From contig CP066694.1 of NCBI GenBank assembly GCA_016432545.1, positions 806,001 to 870,000 of the forward strand: 64,000 nt of DNA, given 5' to 3'. The first letter of the stretch is position 1; each line of letters begins with the position of its first letter. The notes under the pieces were generated by a model. That model saw nothing but the letters and a program-made list of their open reading frames with translations. It searched no databases and was not told where the DNA came from. Positions 8,116 to 16,468 of this stretch are shown here, piece after piece. The translations under genes and the position numbers were made by a program. This DNA is from an archaeon. Its GTDB lineage: Archaea > Thermoproteota > Nitrososphaeria > Nitrososphaerales > Gagatemarchaeaceae.

Positions 8116-8687
8116 CTCGACCTACTCCTGGGCCGGACGACCCTTTTCTCGGTGACTATGATGTCGAGCGGCTCGTCGGTTGGGCCCTGAGGTACGTTGG
8201 AGAACCTCTGAGACTCGAGCGCCAAACCTGCGGCGAGGGCCCTCCCACGGTTCTTCAAAGCCTTGTCAAAGTAACCCCGTCCGTAGCCGACCCGATGGCC
8301 GTTCTCGTCCCAGGCGACCACAGGCACGAGGACGAGGTCCGCCTTGCGGAGGGGAACGACCCTCGCATCGGCGCGGGGCTCGAGGACGCCGAATGCGCCC
8401 GGGGCGAGCAGGGACAAGTCTGTAACTTCGTGGAAGGTTATCTCGCGAGAGTCGATTAGGACCTTCGGAAGCAGCACAGTCTTACCCGCACCGAGCGCGG
8501 CCTGGATCACTCCAGTCGTCTGTACTTCGTCGCTCTTCGCCGCGTATGCCGCAAGAGTGGAAGCCGTCGCGAACTCCGGAAGAGTGGAAAGGACTTCAGT
8601 GATCTGGATGCTGAGGCTCTCGATCGTGGAGGAAGGAAGCGAGCGCCTGGAGCGCAGAGCCGTCTGCCTTAGCTCGGACTTGCTCAT
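8112..8687 (-). CDS. 5-formyltetrahydrofolate cyclo-ligase
   Basis: The enzyme (5,10-methenyl-THF synthetase) recycles 5-formyl-THF into the active one-carbon pool with ATP. The family motif GYGRGYFDKAL is present around residue 145, with an N-terminal KSELRQTALRSRR helix that normally holds the nucleotide-binding basic residues. The length of 191 residues is standard. It sits between folD and purE with ATGA overlaps on both sides, so it belongs to the folate arm of the purine operon. Confidence 0.93.
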   Translation of the reverse strand: MSKSELRQTALRSRRSLPSSTIESLSIQITEVLSTLPEFATASTLAAYAAKSDEVQTTGVIQAALGAGKTVLLPKVLIDSREITFHEVTDLSLLAPGAFGVLEPRADARVVPLRKADLVLVPVVAWDENGHRVGYGRGYFDKALKNRGRALAAGLALESQRFSNVPQGPTDEPLDIIVTEKRVVRPRSRSR

Positions 8688-9565
8688 CCTCGGGCCACCG
8701 ATGGCAGCAAGAGACCGGCCTGCCGGGAAGCCGCGATCAGAGTGTTCTGAATCAACATGATTACAGTCATCGGGCCAACCCCTCCAGGGACCGGGGTGAT
8801 GTAGGAGGCCTTCTTCGACACGGACTCGAAGTCTGCGTCCCCGACGAGCTTGTCTCCGACGCGATTCATGGCGACATCAACAACCACGGCCCCCTCTCGG
8901 ACCATGTCTGCGGTCAAGGTGAACCGCGGTCGGCGGCCCACGGCTGTTATCAGGATGTCGGCGCGACTGGCGACGGCCGCAAGGTCTGGGGATTTTGAGT
9001 GGCACATCGTGACTGTCGCATCTTCGCTCAGGAGGAGGTGGTAGAGAGGTTTCCCGACGAGCGCGCTGCGGTTGATTATCACGGCGGTGGAGGATGGGAT
9101 CTTGACCTTGTAGTGATGGAGCAACTCCATTACTCCGCGCGGGGTGCACGGGACTAGGTCTGCCTCGCCGTAGAAGAGACGCCCGGTATTCGTTGAAGTG
9201 AGGCCGTCGACGTCCTTCTCGGGGCTGATCGCTTCGACGACCCGCCTCTGGTCTAGGTGGTCGGGGAGGGGGAGCTGGAGCAGGATTCCGTGGACCGAGC
9301 GGTCCTCATTGAGCTGCCGAATCAGCGAGACGACCTGGGCCTCGCTCGAGCTGGCGGGGAGAGAGTGGCTCGTCGAGGTGATGCCCGTCCTCTTCGCGGC
9401 GCGATGCTTGCTGCCCAGGTAGACCTTGGAAGCGGGGTCGTCTCCGACCAGGACCGTGGCGAGTGTCGGATTGGTCCCCAGGCCCTTCATCTTCGAGACC
9501 TGGGATGCGAGGCTGGTCTCGATGCTGGCTGCGAGCGCCCTGCCGTCCATGATCGTCGCGGTCAT
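8684..9565 (-). CDS. folD: Methylenetetrahydrofolate dehydrogenase / cyclohydrolase
   Basis: FolD interconverts 5,10-methylene-THF and 10-formyl-THF, the formyl donor for PurN and PurH. Visible motifs include VGDDPASKVYLGSKHRAAKR (catalytic Lys region), GILLQLPLPDHLD, INRSALVGKPLYHLL for NADP binding and the late PVPGGVGPMT. The frame stays open upstream, but the family N-terminus and an ATGA overlap with purN fix the start at ATG 9565, giving 293 residues. Confidence 0.96.
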   Translation of the reverse strand: MTATIMDGRALAASIETSLASQVSKMKGLGTNPTLATVLVGDDPASKVYLGSKHRAAKRTGITSTSHSLPASSSEAQVVSLIRQLNEDRSVHGILLQLPLPDHLDQRRVVEAISPEKDVDGLTSTNTGRLFYGEADLVPCTPRGVMELLHHYKVKIPSSTAVIINRSALVGKPLYHLLLSEDATVTMCHSKSPDLAAVASRADILITAVGRRPRFTLTADMVREGAVVVDVAMNRVGDKLVGDADFESVSKKASYITPVPGGVGPMTVIMLIQNTLIAASRQAGLLLPSVARG

Positions 9566-10176
9566 GGGGTGATGAGGACCCTCCTTCCTACGATCCTCAG
9601 GCGCCCCTCCACGAAGAGCCGGACCGCCTCTGGGTAGAGCTTGTGTTCCTCCCTCAGGATCCGGGCTGCGAGAGTCTGCGCGCTGTCTCCTTCCGCGACG
9701 CGGACTGCGCGTTGGACGACTACTGGCCCTGCGTCGACTTCGGGAACTACGAAGTGGACGGTGCACCCGGCGACCTTCACTCCGTACTCCAACGCCTGGC
9801 GCTGCGCGTCGATGCCTGGGAAGGCGGGCAGGAGGGACGGGTGGATGTTCATGATCCGTCCCCTGAAAGTATCCACGAAGCTCTTCGGAAGGATCTTCAT
9901 GAAGCCGGCAAGGAGTACTAGCCCTTCCCGCGGAGTGACTCCGTGGGCCTTCAGGACTTCCACCATTGCCTGACCCATTGATTCAGAGGAATCAGAAGGG
10001 CCCAGTGCCACTCCTGCAACCCCGTGCTTCTTGGCGACCTGCAGGGCCTTGGCCTCGGGATTGTTGCTTACTACGACCGAGACTCTGGCGCCCTTGATCG
10101 AGCCCCTCTTGATTTCGCCTAGGATGGACTCGAGGTTGGAGCCGCGCCCGGAGACGAGGACCCCGATGTTGATCAA
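9562..10176 (-). CDS. purN: Phosphoribosylglycinamide formyltransferase
   Basis: PurN formylates GAR to FGAR using 10-formyl-THF. The N-terminal IGVLVSGRGSNLESIL nucleotide loop, the LLAGFMKIL segment and the catalytic region NIHPSLLPAFPG plus GCTVHFVVPEVDAGPV (Asn, His and Asp triad) are all intact in 204 residues. Translation starts at TTG 10176, overlapping the purF stop as TTGA. Use of PurN rather than the formate-dependent PurT shows that the route depends on folate. Confidence 0.96.
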   Translation of the reverse strand: MINIGVLVSGRGSNLESILGEIKRGSIKGARVSVVVSNNPEAKALQVAKKHGVAGVALGPSDSSESMGQAMVEVLKAHGVTPREGLVLLAGFMKILPKSFVDTFRGRIMNIHPSLLPAFPGIDAQRQALEYGVKVAGCTVHFVVPEVDAGPVVVQRAVRVAEGDSAQTLAARILREEHKLYPEAVRLFVEGRLRIVGRRVLITP

Positions 10177-11612
10177 GGCTTGGTCTCGACCTTGGCCGTC
10201 TCGCCGATCGGGGTCGCAGCCGTCAACTTCGAGTAGTCCCCGTTGATGCAGGCGAAACAGAGACTGTCCTGAGGAAGGCCTATCGCTTCGCTTAGGCCCT
10301 CGATGTCGTTGAAGAAGAATTCGTCAGCACCGATCGCTTCGGCGACCTTGGAGGCGGTCGTCTGTATGGAGTCGCCCTCCTCGGCGACCCTGTGCACGAG
10401 GAGTTCCTCCTTGCTGGGGAAGTCGATCCCCATGAAGCAAGGGTGCCTGATGGGAGGGAAGGTCACCGCCATCTTGACCGACTTGGCACCCGCCTTTCTC
10501 AGCGACTTCACGATCACGCTGGAGCTGGTGCCCCGGACGATGCTGTCGTCGACGACTACGACGTCCCTGCCCTGAATCACCTCGCGGATGGGTATGATCC
10601 TCTTAACGACGTCCTCTCTGCCCTCCTGCCCAGGCTGGATGAAGCTCCTGATGCTCCCCTTCCTGCTGTACCTGTCCTTCATCAGGCCCTCGTCCATCGG
10701 GACTCCTGCCTCGACTGAGAACCCGAGGGCGGACGGCCTGGCAGAGTCGGGGACCGGGATGACGACCTCCCCCTTTGCTCCGGACCTCTTCGCCAGGACC
10801 CTTCCCACCTTCTTCCTGGCCTCGTAGACCGAGACGCCGTTGATCCGCGACGACGGGTGAGCGAAGTAGGTGTACTCGAAGGAACAGTAGGCGGTGGGTA
10901 CTTTCGCGGCGAACCTGAAGGACTCGAGGCCCTTAGCGCCGAACTTCACCATCTCGCCCGGCTCGACGTCGCGGACGAAGTCTGCCCCGACCGCAGACAG
11001 CGCGCAGCTCTCGGAGGCGGCGATGTACGTCTTGGTCGCCTCGTGCCATCCAAGGCAAAGAGGTCGGTATCCTCTCGGGTCGCGGATGGCGTAGACGTCT
11101 CCTCCGGAGTCGACTATGATGAAGCAGTATGCCCCGACTAGCTCGGTGGAGAGCTTCTGCACAGCTCTGAACATGTCGCCCTGCTGCTTCAGGTGGTGGA
11201 GGAGCCTGTAGCCGGCGACCCTGGTGTCGGAGTCGCACGACTGGCCGAACTCTTCCTGGACTGGCCCGGTCAGCTGCTCGAAGCCCACTAGGGTCCCGTT
11301 GTGGGCGATGGCGAAGGAGGATTCGATCTGGAGGGGCTGGGCGTTCTCTAGGACGGAGCGGCCCTTTGTGGAGTATCTTACGTGCCCTATGGCCGAGCCC
11401 GCCCTGTGGTTCGCGAGCTGTCCGGCGTCCAGATGCCAGTTGGCCACGAGGCCCATCTTCTTGAAGACGGGCCTGCCGGGCGTCGCAAGGCCCCAGGACT
11501 CCTGCCCCCTGTGCTGGAGAGCCTCGAGGCCGTGGATCGTCTTCCTGACTACGTCTTGCCCGGTCGCGGAGCGCGCCGCGACGAGGCCGCACTTCTCCTT
11601 CGCGTCGGTCAT
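10173..11612 (-). CDS. purF: Amidophosphoribosyltransferase
   Basis: PurF starts the pathway, making phosphoribosylamine from PRPP and glutamine. An N-terminal Ntn glutaminase (Cys at about residue 8 after a short propeptide, in EKCGLVA) is followed by SAIGHVRYSTKG and the PRPP loop VVVVDDSIVRGTS. The frame extends upstream, but ATG 11612 fits the family start and overlaps the purL stop as ATGA, giving 479 residues. The C-terminal CFACINGDYSKL is also typical. As the committed step it is the likely target of AMP and GMP feedback. Confidence 0.96.
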   Translation of the reverse strand: MTDAKEKCGLVAARSATGQDVVRKTIHGLEALQHRGQESWGLATPGRPVFKKMGLVANWHLDAGQLANHRAGSAIGHVRYSTKGRSVLENAQPLQIESSFAIAHNGTLVGFEQLTGPVQEEFGQSCDSDTRVAGYRLLHHLKQQGDMFRAVQKLSTELVGAYCFIIVDSGGDVYAIRDPRGYRPLCLGWHEATKTYIAASESCALSAVGADFVRDVEPGEMVKFGAKGLESFRFAAKVPTAYCSFEYTYFAHPSSRINGVSVYEARKKVGRVLAKRSGAKGEVVIPVPDSARPSALGFSVEAGVPMDEGLMKDRYSRKGSIRSFIQPGQEGREDVVKRIIPIREVIQGRDVVVVDDSIVRGTSSSVIVKSLRKAGAKSVKMAVTFPPIRHPCFMGIDFPSKEELLVHRVAEEGDSIQTTASKVAEAIGADEFFFNDIEGLSEAIGLPQDSLCFACINGDYSKLTAATPIGETAKVETKP

Positions 11613-13798
11613 TCCATCAGCTCCGAGAGCCCTGTCTCCCATAGGCGACTGAGCCTGGCCACGTCGAGGGCCGCAACCCTTCGGCCGCCTGCAAGTATCG
11701 AGACTTCCTTGCCTCCTGTGACTCCGATACGCGCGTGGGGTATGCCTGACTTTGATAGGGCCGACTCGGCCTTCTTCGGGGAGGCGGTGGACAGGAGGAA
11801 CCTTCCGTGGGACTCCGAGAAGAGCGCCTCTGTACGGGAGAGCGACTCGCCAGGGACGAGAGACAGGTCTATCGAGACCCCGAGGCCCCTTCCGATGCAC
11901 ATCTCAGTGGCCGCCGCGGCCAAGCCCCCCTTTGAGAGGTCGTGCACCGCTGTCGTCGCGCGACTGCGGATCAGCCCCAGCATTGCGGCGTACGTCCTCG
12001 AGTCCTGCTCAGGGTCCGGCCTGGGTACTCTTCCTCCAACGAAGCCGAGGACGGTCTCGTAGTACTCCGAGCCTCCGAGCTCGGGCCGCGTCTCCCCTAC
12101 GAGGAAGACGGCCTCTTCGGGGCGCGTGAAGGAGGCCTGTGCCTTCGTGGTCGAGGGAGGGGCCAGGCCCACCACCATTGCGATCGGGGAGGGCTTGATC
12201 GGGATCCCGGTCGCGTCGTCCTCGTTGTAGAAGCTGACCTTGCCGCCCACCACTGGTATGGAGGTCCGCCTGCAGTAGTCGGCCATGCCTTCGACCGATT
12301 CACGGAATGACCAGTAGACCCCGGGGTCAGACGGATCTCCGAATTGGAGGTGGTCCACCATCGCTATCGGCTCGGCGCCCACCGCGACCACGTTCCTGCT
12401 CGCTTCTGCCACGCAACCCGCCCCGCCCGACCTGGGGTCGAGGGCGCTATGCTTGCTGTTGCCATCGGCCTTGATCGCGAGGAAGGAGCCGTTGGGGAGC
12501 CGCATGAGGGCCGCATCGGCGCCACCAGGCTTGAGGACTGTGCTTGTGCCGACCTCGTGGTCGTACTGTTCGTAGACCCAGCGCCTGCTCGAGATGTTCG
12601 GCGAGCCCATCAGAGATGCGAGGGCGGAGGCGACGCCAGGCTCCTTGGGTCTCGGAGCAGGGGTCACCCGCGAGGGCTTGACCGCAACCCTCGGTATCAG
12701 AGGCGAGTTGGCGACGAAGTCAGCGGGGAGGTCGACTATCTTCTTCCCGTTCCAGCGCACGCTGAGCCTCCCGTCGGCCGTCACCTTGCCGATCACTGAA
12801 TAAGGAACTTCGTACTTCTCCAGAGTCTTCAGGACCGGGGCTGAGCGCTTCGGGTCGAGTATCAGGAGCATCCTCTCCTGAGACTCGGAGGTCATCACTT
12901 CGGTCGGCCCCATGTCCGGCTCCCTCACTTGGACCCGGGCGAGCTCGACGTCCACCCCGCTGCCGCCCTTGGAGGCTATCTCAGAGAGCCCGGTCGAGAG
13001 GCCGCCTCCCCCCAGGTCCTTCATTCCTCGGATGAGGCCCGTCTGGGCCGCTTCGAGCAGGGAATCGATCAGAAGTTTCTTCATGAAGGGGTCAGGGACC
13101 TGTACGGAGGACCTGTCAGAGCTAGGGGTGTCTCCGAGGTTCTTGGAGGCGAAGGAGGCGCCGCCTACTCCGTCTCTGCCGGTGGAGCCGCCTGCAAGGA
13201 CTACCACGTCTCCGGGAGTGCGGGCTTCGGCCAGTATCAGGGAACCCTTCCTGGCCACCCCCACGCAGGCGACGTCGACGAGGCAGTTTCGCTCAAAGGT
13301 CTCATCGAACTCGATGTCACCGGCTACGGTGGGAATCCCGATGCAGTTGCCGTAGTCAGCGATCCCCCTGACGACGTTGCGAAGCAGCCAGACGGAGTGG
13401 GTGCTCCTCCTTGGGTCGCCGAACCTCAGGATGTCGACCAGCGCAAGCGGGCGCGAGGCGACGGAGAGGATGTCCCTCACGACGCCCCCGATCCCTGTGG
13501 AGGCCCCGCCGTAGGGGTCGATGGCCGAGGGGTGGTTGTGGCTTTCGATGTGAAGGGTCACGGTGTATCCGCCGCCGACGTCCACGACTCCCGCATCATA
13601 GCCCGGGCCTAGGAGGACCCGGCGCCCGGTCGTCGGGAAGAGCTTGAGGAGGGACTTCGAGGACTTGTACGAGCTGTGCTCGGACCACTCCGCGTCGATG
13701 ACGGCCCACTCGGTCTCGTTGGGTTCTCGCCCCAGGGTCCTCCTCACTGTGGCCGTTTCGTCTTCGGTCAGGCCCAGGACGACCTTCGAGGCGATCAA
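11609..13798 (-). CDS. purL: FGAM synthase large subunit
   Basis: This is the small, prokaryotic-type PurL (729 residues) that converts FGAR to FGAM with ATP and ammonia delivered by PurQ and bridged by PurS. The sequence has EWSEHSSYKSSK, ESHNHPSAIDPYGGASTGIG and a second PurM-like half with MVDHLQFGDP. An upstream open frame reaches 13993, but TTG 13798 starts exactly at the family N-terminus and overlaps the purQ stop as TTGA, so I take that start. Confidence 0.95.
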   Translation of the reverse strand: MIASKVVLGLTEDETATVRRTLGREPNETEWAVIDAEWSEHSSYKSSKSLLKLFPTTGRRVLLGPGYDAGVVDVGGGYTVTLHIESHNHPSAIDPYGGASTGIGGVVRDILSVASRPLALVDILRFGDPRRSTHSVWLLRNVVRGIADYGNCIGIPTVAGDIEFDETFERNCLVDVACVGVARKGSLILAEARTPGDVVVLAGGSTGRDGVGGASFASKNLGDTPSSDRSSVQVPDPFMKKLLIDSLLEAAQTGLIRGMKDLGGGGLSTGLSEIASKGGSGVDVELARVQVREPDMGPTEVMTSESQERMLLILDPKRSAPVLKTLEKYEVPYSVIGKVTADGRLSVRWNGKKIVDLPADFVANSPLIPRVAVKPSRVTPAPRPKEPGVASALASLMGSPNISSRRWVYEQYDHEVGTSTVLKPGGADAALMRLPNGSFLAIKADGNSKHSALDPRSGGAGCVAEASRNVVAVGAEPIAMVDHLQFGDPSDPGVYWSFRESVEGMADYCRRTSIPVVGGKVSFYNEDDATGIPIKPSPIAMVVGLAPPSTTKAQASFTRPEEAVFLVGETRPELGGSEYYETVLGFVGGRVPRPDPEQDSRTYAAMLGLIRSRATTAVHDLSKGGLAAAATEMCIGRGLGVSIDLSLVPGESLSRTEALFSESHGRFLLSTASPKKAESALSKSGIPHARIGVTGGKEVSILAGGRRVAALDVARLSRLWETGLSELME

Positions 13799-14508
13799 CT
13801 TGCGGCCTCCAGGAGGGAGGCGAAGATCGAAGCGCCGTCCGCCGAGTCGTATGGGCTGAGGACCCGGTCCGATGCCCTCTCCGGGTGAGGCATCAGGCCG
13901 ACTACGTTGCCCTCGCGGTTCGTGATCCCAGCGATGTTCTTTGATGTGCCGGTGGGGTTGGAGCCTTTGGTCGCCCTGCCCTCCTGGTCGCAATACCTGA
14001 AGACGACCCCCGCTTCAGACCCAAGGCGGGCGAGTTCCCCGGGCTGTGCGGTGTACCTTCCCTCGTTGTGCGCGATGGGCATCCGGAGCACCTGGCCCTT
14101 CTTCATCCCTCGAGTGAAGGGAGTCCGCTCGTTCTCGACCTTGACGGTGACCCACCTGCAGACGAACCTGAGCGTCGAGTTCCTGAGGAGGGCGCCGGGG
14201 AGGAGGCCTGCTTCTATGAGAATCTGAAACCCGTTGCAGATGCCCAGCACCGGGACCCCCTTCTCGGCGAGGCGCTCGATGCGGCCCAAGGCGGGGCTCC
14301 TCGCGGCGATCGCTCCCCCTCTGAGGTAGTCGCCGAAGGAGAAGCCGCCGGGGAGGACTACAGCGTCATACTTCGATACTTCGGAGTCTTCGTGCCACAC
14401 GAGGTCCGGCCTGAGCCCCCGGACCCGCCTGATCGCTGCGACCGCGTCCATGTCGCAGTTGCTGCCCGGGAACCTTACGACGGCGACCCGGAGTGCGGAG
14501 GACGTCAG
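13795..14508 (-). CDS. purQ: FGAM synthase glutaminase subunit, CTG start
   Basis: PurQ is a class I glutaminase that supplies ammonia to PurL. The nucleophile elbow GICNGFQIL and a late MPHPERASD (catalytic His and Glu) are present. The first ATG (14451) would delete the conserved first strand and the VRFPGSNCD loop, which are encoded intact just upstream. No ATG, GTG or TTG lies in that stretch; the only start that keeps the domain and matches the operon's overlap pattern is CTG 14508, overlapping the purS stop as CTGA. That gives 237 residues. Confidence 0.93.
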   Translation of the reverse strand: MTSSALRVAVVRFPGSNCDMDAVAAIRRVRGLRPDLVWHEDSEVSKYDAVVLPGGFSFGDYLRGGAIAARSPALGRIERLAEKGVPVLGICNGFQILIEAGLLPGALLRNSTLRFVCRWVTVKVENERTPFTRGMKKGQVLRMPIAHNEGRYTAQPGELARLGSEAGVVFRYCDQEGRATKGSNPTGTSKNIAGITNREGNVVGLMPHPERASDRVLSPYDSADGASIFASLLEAAS

Positions 14509-14765
14509 GCTTCCACCGAGAGAGAGTGCGCCGCAGGGTTGTAGATCCTAAGCTCGTCGCAGATTCTTTCGACCATCTCTTTCGCGGAAGAAGAGTCGGC
14601 CGCCTCGACATCGAACCGGAGGAACTTTCCGCTCCTGATTCCCTTTACCTGTTTGAACCCGGACTTGGACACCAGGTCCCTGAGGATGGTCTCGCCCTCT
14701 GGGTCGCTGGCTCCCTCCCGGTTTGAGATTACGACCTTCACGGAGAAGCTGCGCGTCTTTGGCAC
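14505..14765 (-). CDS. purS: FGAM synthase PurS subunit
   Basis: PurS is a small dimeric protein that docks PurQ on PurL. The 86-residue form starting at GTG 14765 begins with FSVKVVISNREGASDPEGET, matching the usual first strand and DPxGE motif, and contains FLRFDVEA. The frame is open further up, but a TATA box 25-32 bp before GTG 14765 indicates a leaderless start there. It is the first gene of the ten-gene purine and folate operon (purS-Q-L-F-N, folD, cyclo-ligase, purE-C-M). Confidence 0.9.
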   Translation of the reverse strand: MPKTRSFSVKVVISNREGASDPEGETILRDLVSKSGFKQVKGIRSGKFLRFDVEAADSSSAKEMVERICDELRIYNPAAHSLSVEA

Positions 14766-14789
14766 AAAAATCGTTGCCCCTTTGATGTC

Positions 14790-14797
14790 TATATAAG
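14790..14797 (-). promoter_or_regulatory. TATA box of the purine operon
   Basis: On the minus strand CTTATATA is followed after 24 nt by the purS GTG, the spacing of a leaderless archaeal promoter. It would drive the whole purS-to-purM operon. A separate TTAATTA near 14847-14853 stands about 26-30 bp before divergent purH. Confidence 0.7.
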
Positions 14798-14878
14798 ATT
14801 GGATTACCATGTTTGTGCTAAACCCCATTGATGCTGAAAAGCCGCGTTAATTAGCGGTCCGAGGGGTCGAGGCCGCGA

Positions 14879-16468
14879 ATGCAGGGCGACGGAGTCCTAA
14901 AGGTAAGCACTGCGATAGTCAGCGTGTCGGACAAGACGGGCCTCGTCGAACTCGCGAAGGGCCTCGTGACCTTCGGCGTGGAGATCCTGTCGACAGGTGG
15001 CACCTACTCCGAGCTGCTGAAGGGCGGGGTCAAGGCTAGGAGCCTGCAGGACGACATGCGTCTTCCGAGCGCGATTTCAGGGAGGGTAAAGACGCTGCAC
15101 GCCCCCTTGCAGGCCGCAATCCTAGCGCGGGGGACCCAAGAGCACCTCGCGGAGCTGAAGGCCATGGGAGTCAAGCCCGTCGACATGGTCGTTTGCAACT
15201 TCTATCCGTTTGGGGTGGCGCTGAAGGAAGGAAGGGGAGACCTGGTGGAGAGCATCGACATCGGAGGGCCCACGATGGTAAGGGGCGCGGCGAAGAACTT
15301 CGAGAGGGTCGTCGTGGTCCCTTCCTACGAACTTTACGACGAGGTCCTGAGTGAAATGAAAGAGACCTCCGGCGGGACGACGTTTGAGTTCAGGAAGAAG
15401 ATGGCTGTGGAAGCCTTTTCGATCACCTCGGCCTACGACGCCTCGATCTTCAACGGACTCAGGGGGCCGGGGCTCCCTCAGCGCCTTCTCCTTTCCGCCT
15501 CGAAGCTTCGGGATGCGAAGTACGGCGAGAACCCCGACCAGAAGGCCGTCATCTACTCGATCGACGGCTGGAGGACGATGGGAGAGTGGCGCCAGTTGGC
15601 GGGGGACGAGATGTCGTTCAACAACTTCCTGGACGTCGGGGGCGCGTACAGGGTCGTGGACGGGCTCAAGGGCGTCTCCGCCGTAGCAACGGTGAAGCAT
15701 GGCCAGATCAGCGGCTTTGCCTTTGCGGATTCGGTCTCGAGGGCCTACGCTCTTGCGCATGCATGCGACCCCGAGGCGGACTTTGGAGGGACCGTGGTCG
15801 CTGGCACGCGGGTGGACGAAGAGGCCGCCAAGCTGATCGGGAGGAACGAGGGGGTCGCGGACTCGTCGGTCTACACCGAGATCGTCATCGCCCCGGGCTT
15901 CACCGATGGAGCCCTCAAGATCCTCGAAGGCAAGCAGAAGAAGAGGATCAGGGTCATCGAGGCCTCGCTCAGGCCCGACTTTCCGTACGATGTGAAGGTC
16001 CTCGAGGGCGCAGTGCTCGTCCAGGACGACGTGGACTACTGGAAGAGGCTCGACCCGTCGCTCGTCACCGTGCCGACGAAGAGAAAGCCGAGGGCCGAGG
16101 AGATGGCCAAGCTGCTAGAGGCCTGGGAGGTCGTGAGGAAGGTCATGTCCAACGGGATCGTAATCGCGGATGGGAAGTTCGAGGGCGGGAGGCTTTCGAG
16201 CTTCTGGACGCTAGGAGTGGGCAGCTTCAGGAAGCGGAACGGAGCGGTCAGGATTGCGCTGGAGAACGCGGGGGACAGGGCGATGGGAGCTGTCTGCGCG
16301 TCGGACGGCTTCTTCCCGTTCAGGGACAGCGTGGAGATGCTCTCCAGGGCGGGCGTGACCGCAGTGATCCAGCCGGGAGGGTCCGTCAAGGACGCAGAAT
16401 CGATCGAGGCCGCCGACGAGGCGGGGATGGCCATGGCTGTGACCCACGTGAGGGCCTTCAAGCACTAG
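14879..16468 (+). CDS. purH: AICAR formyltransferase / IMP cyclohydrolase
   Basis: PurH performs the last two steps to IMP using 10-formyl-THF. The N-terminal cyclohydrolase (MGS-like) domain has VSVSDKTGLVELAKGL and STGGTYSELL. The transformylase domain has KLRDAKYGENPDQKA, then VATVKHGQISGFAF, with Lys-His-Gly in the place of the usual Lys-His-Asn-Pro, and a late DGFFPFRDSVE. The length of 529 residues is normal. It is divergent from purS across a short shared promoter region, and its end overlaps the end of convergent purD by 11 bp. Confidence 0.95.
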   Translation: MQGDGVLKVSTAIVSVSDKTGLVELAKGLVTFGVEILSTGGTYSELLKGGVKARSLQDDMRLPSAISGRVKTLHAPLQAAILARGTQEHLAELKAMGVKPVDMVVCNFYPFGVALKEGRGDLVESIDIGGPTMVRGAAKNFERVVVVPSYELYDEVLSEMKETSGGTTFEFRKKMAVEAFSITSAYDASIFNGLRGPGLPQRLLLSASKLRDAKYGENPDQKAVIYSIDGWRTMGEWRQLAGDEMSFNNFLDVGGAYRVVDGLKGVSAVATVKHGQISGFAFADSVSRAYALAHACDPEADFGGTVVAGTRVDEEAAKLIGRNEGVADSSVYTEIVIAPGFTDGALKILEGKQKKRIRVIEASLRPDFPYDVKVLEGAVLVQDDVDYWKRLDPSLVTVPTKRKPRAEEMAKLLEAWEVVRKVMSNGIVIADGKFEGGRLSSFWTLGVGSFRKRNGAVRIALENAGDRAMGAVCASDGFFPFRDSVEMLSRAGVTAVIQPGGSVKDAESIEAADEAGMAMAVTHVRAFKH

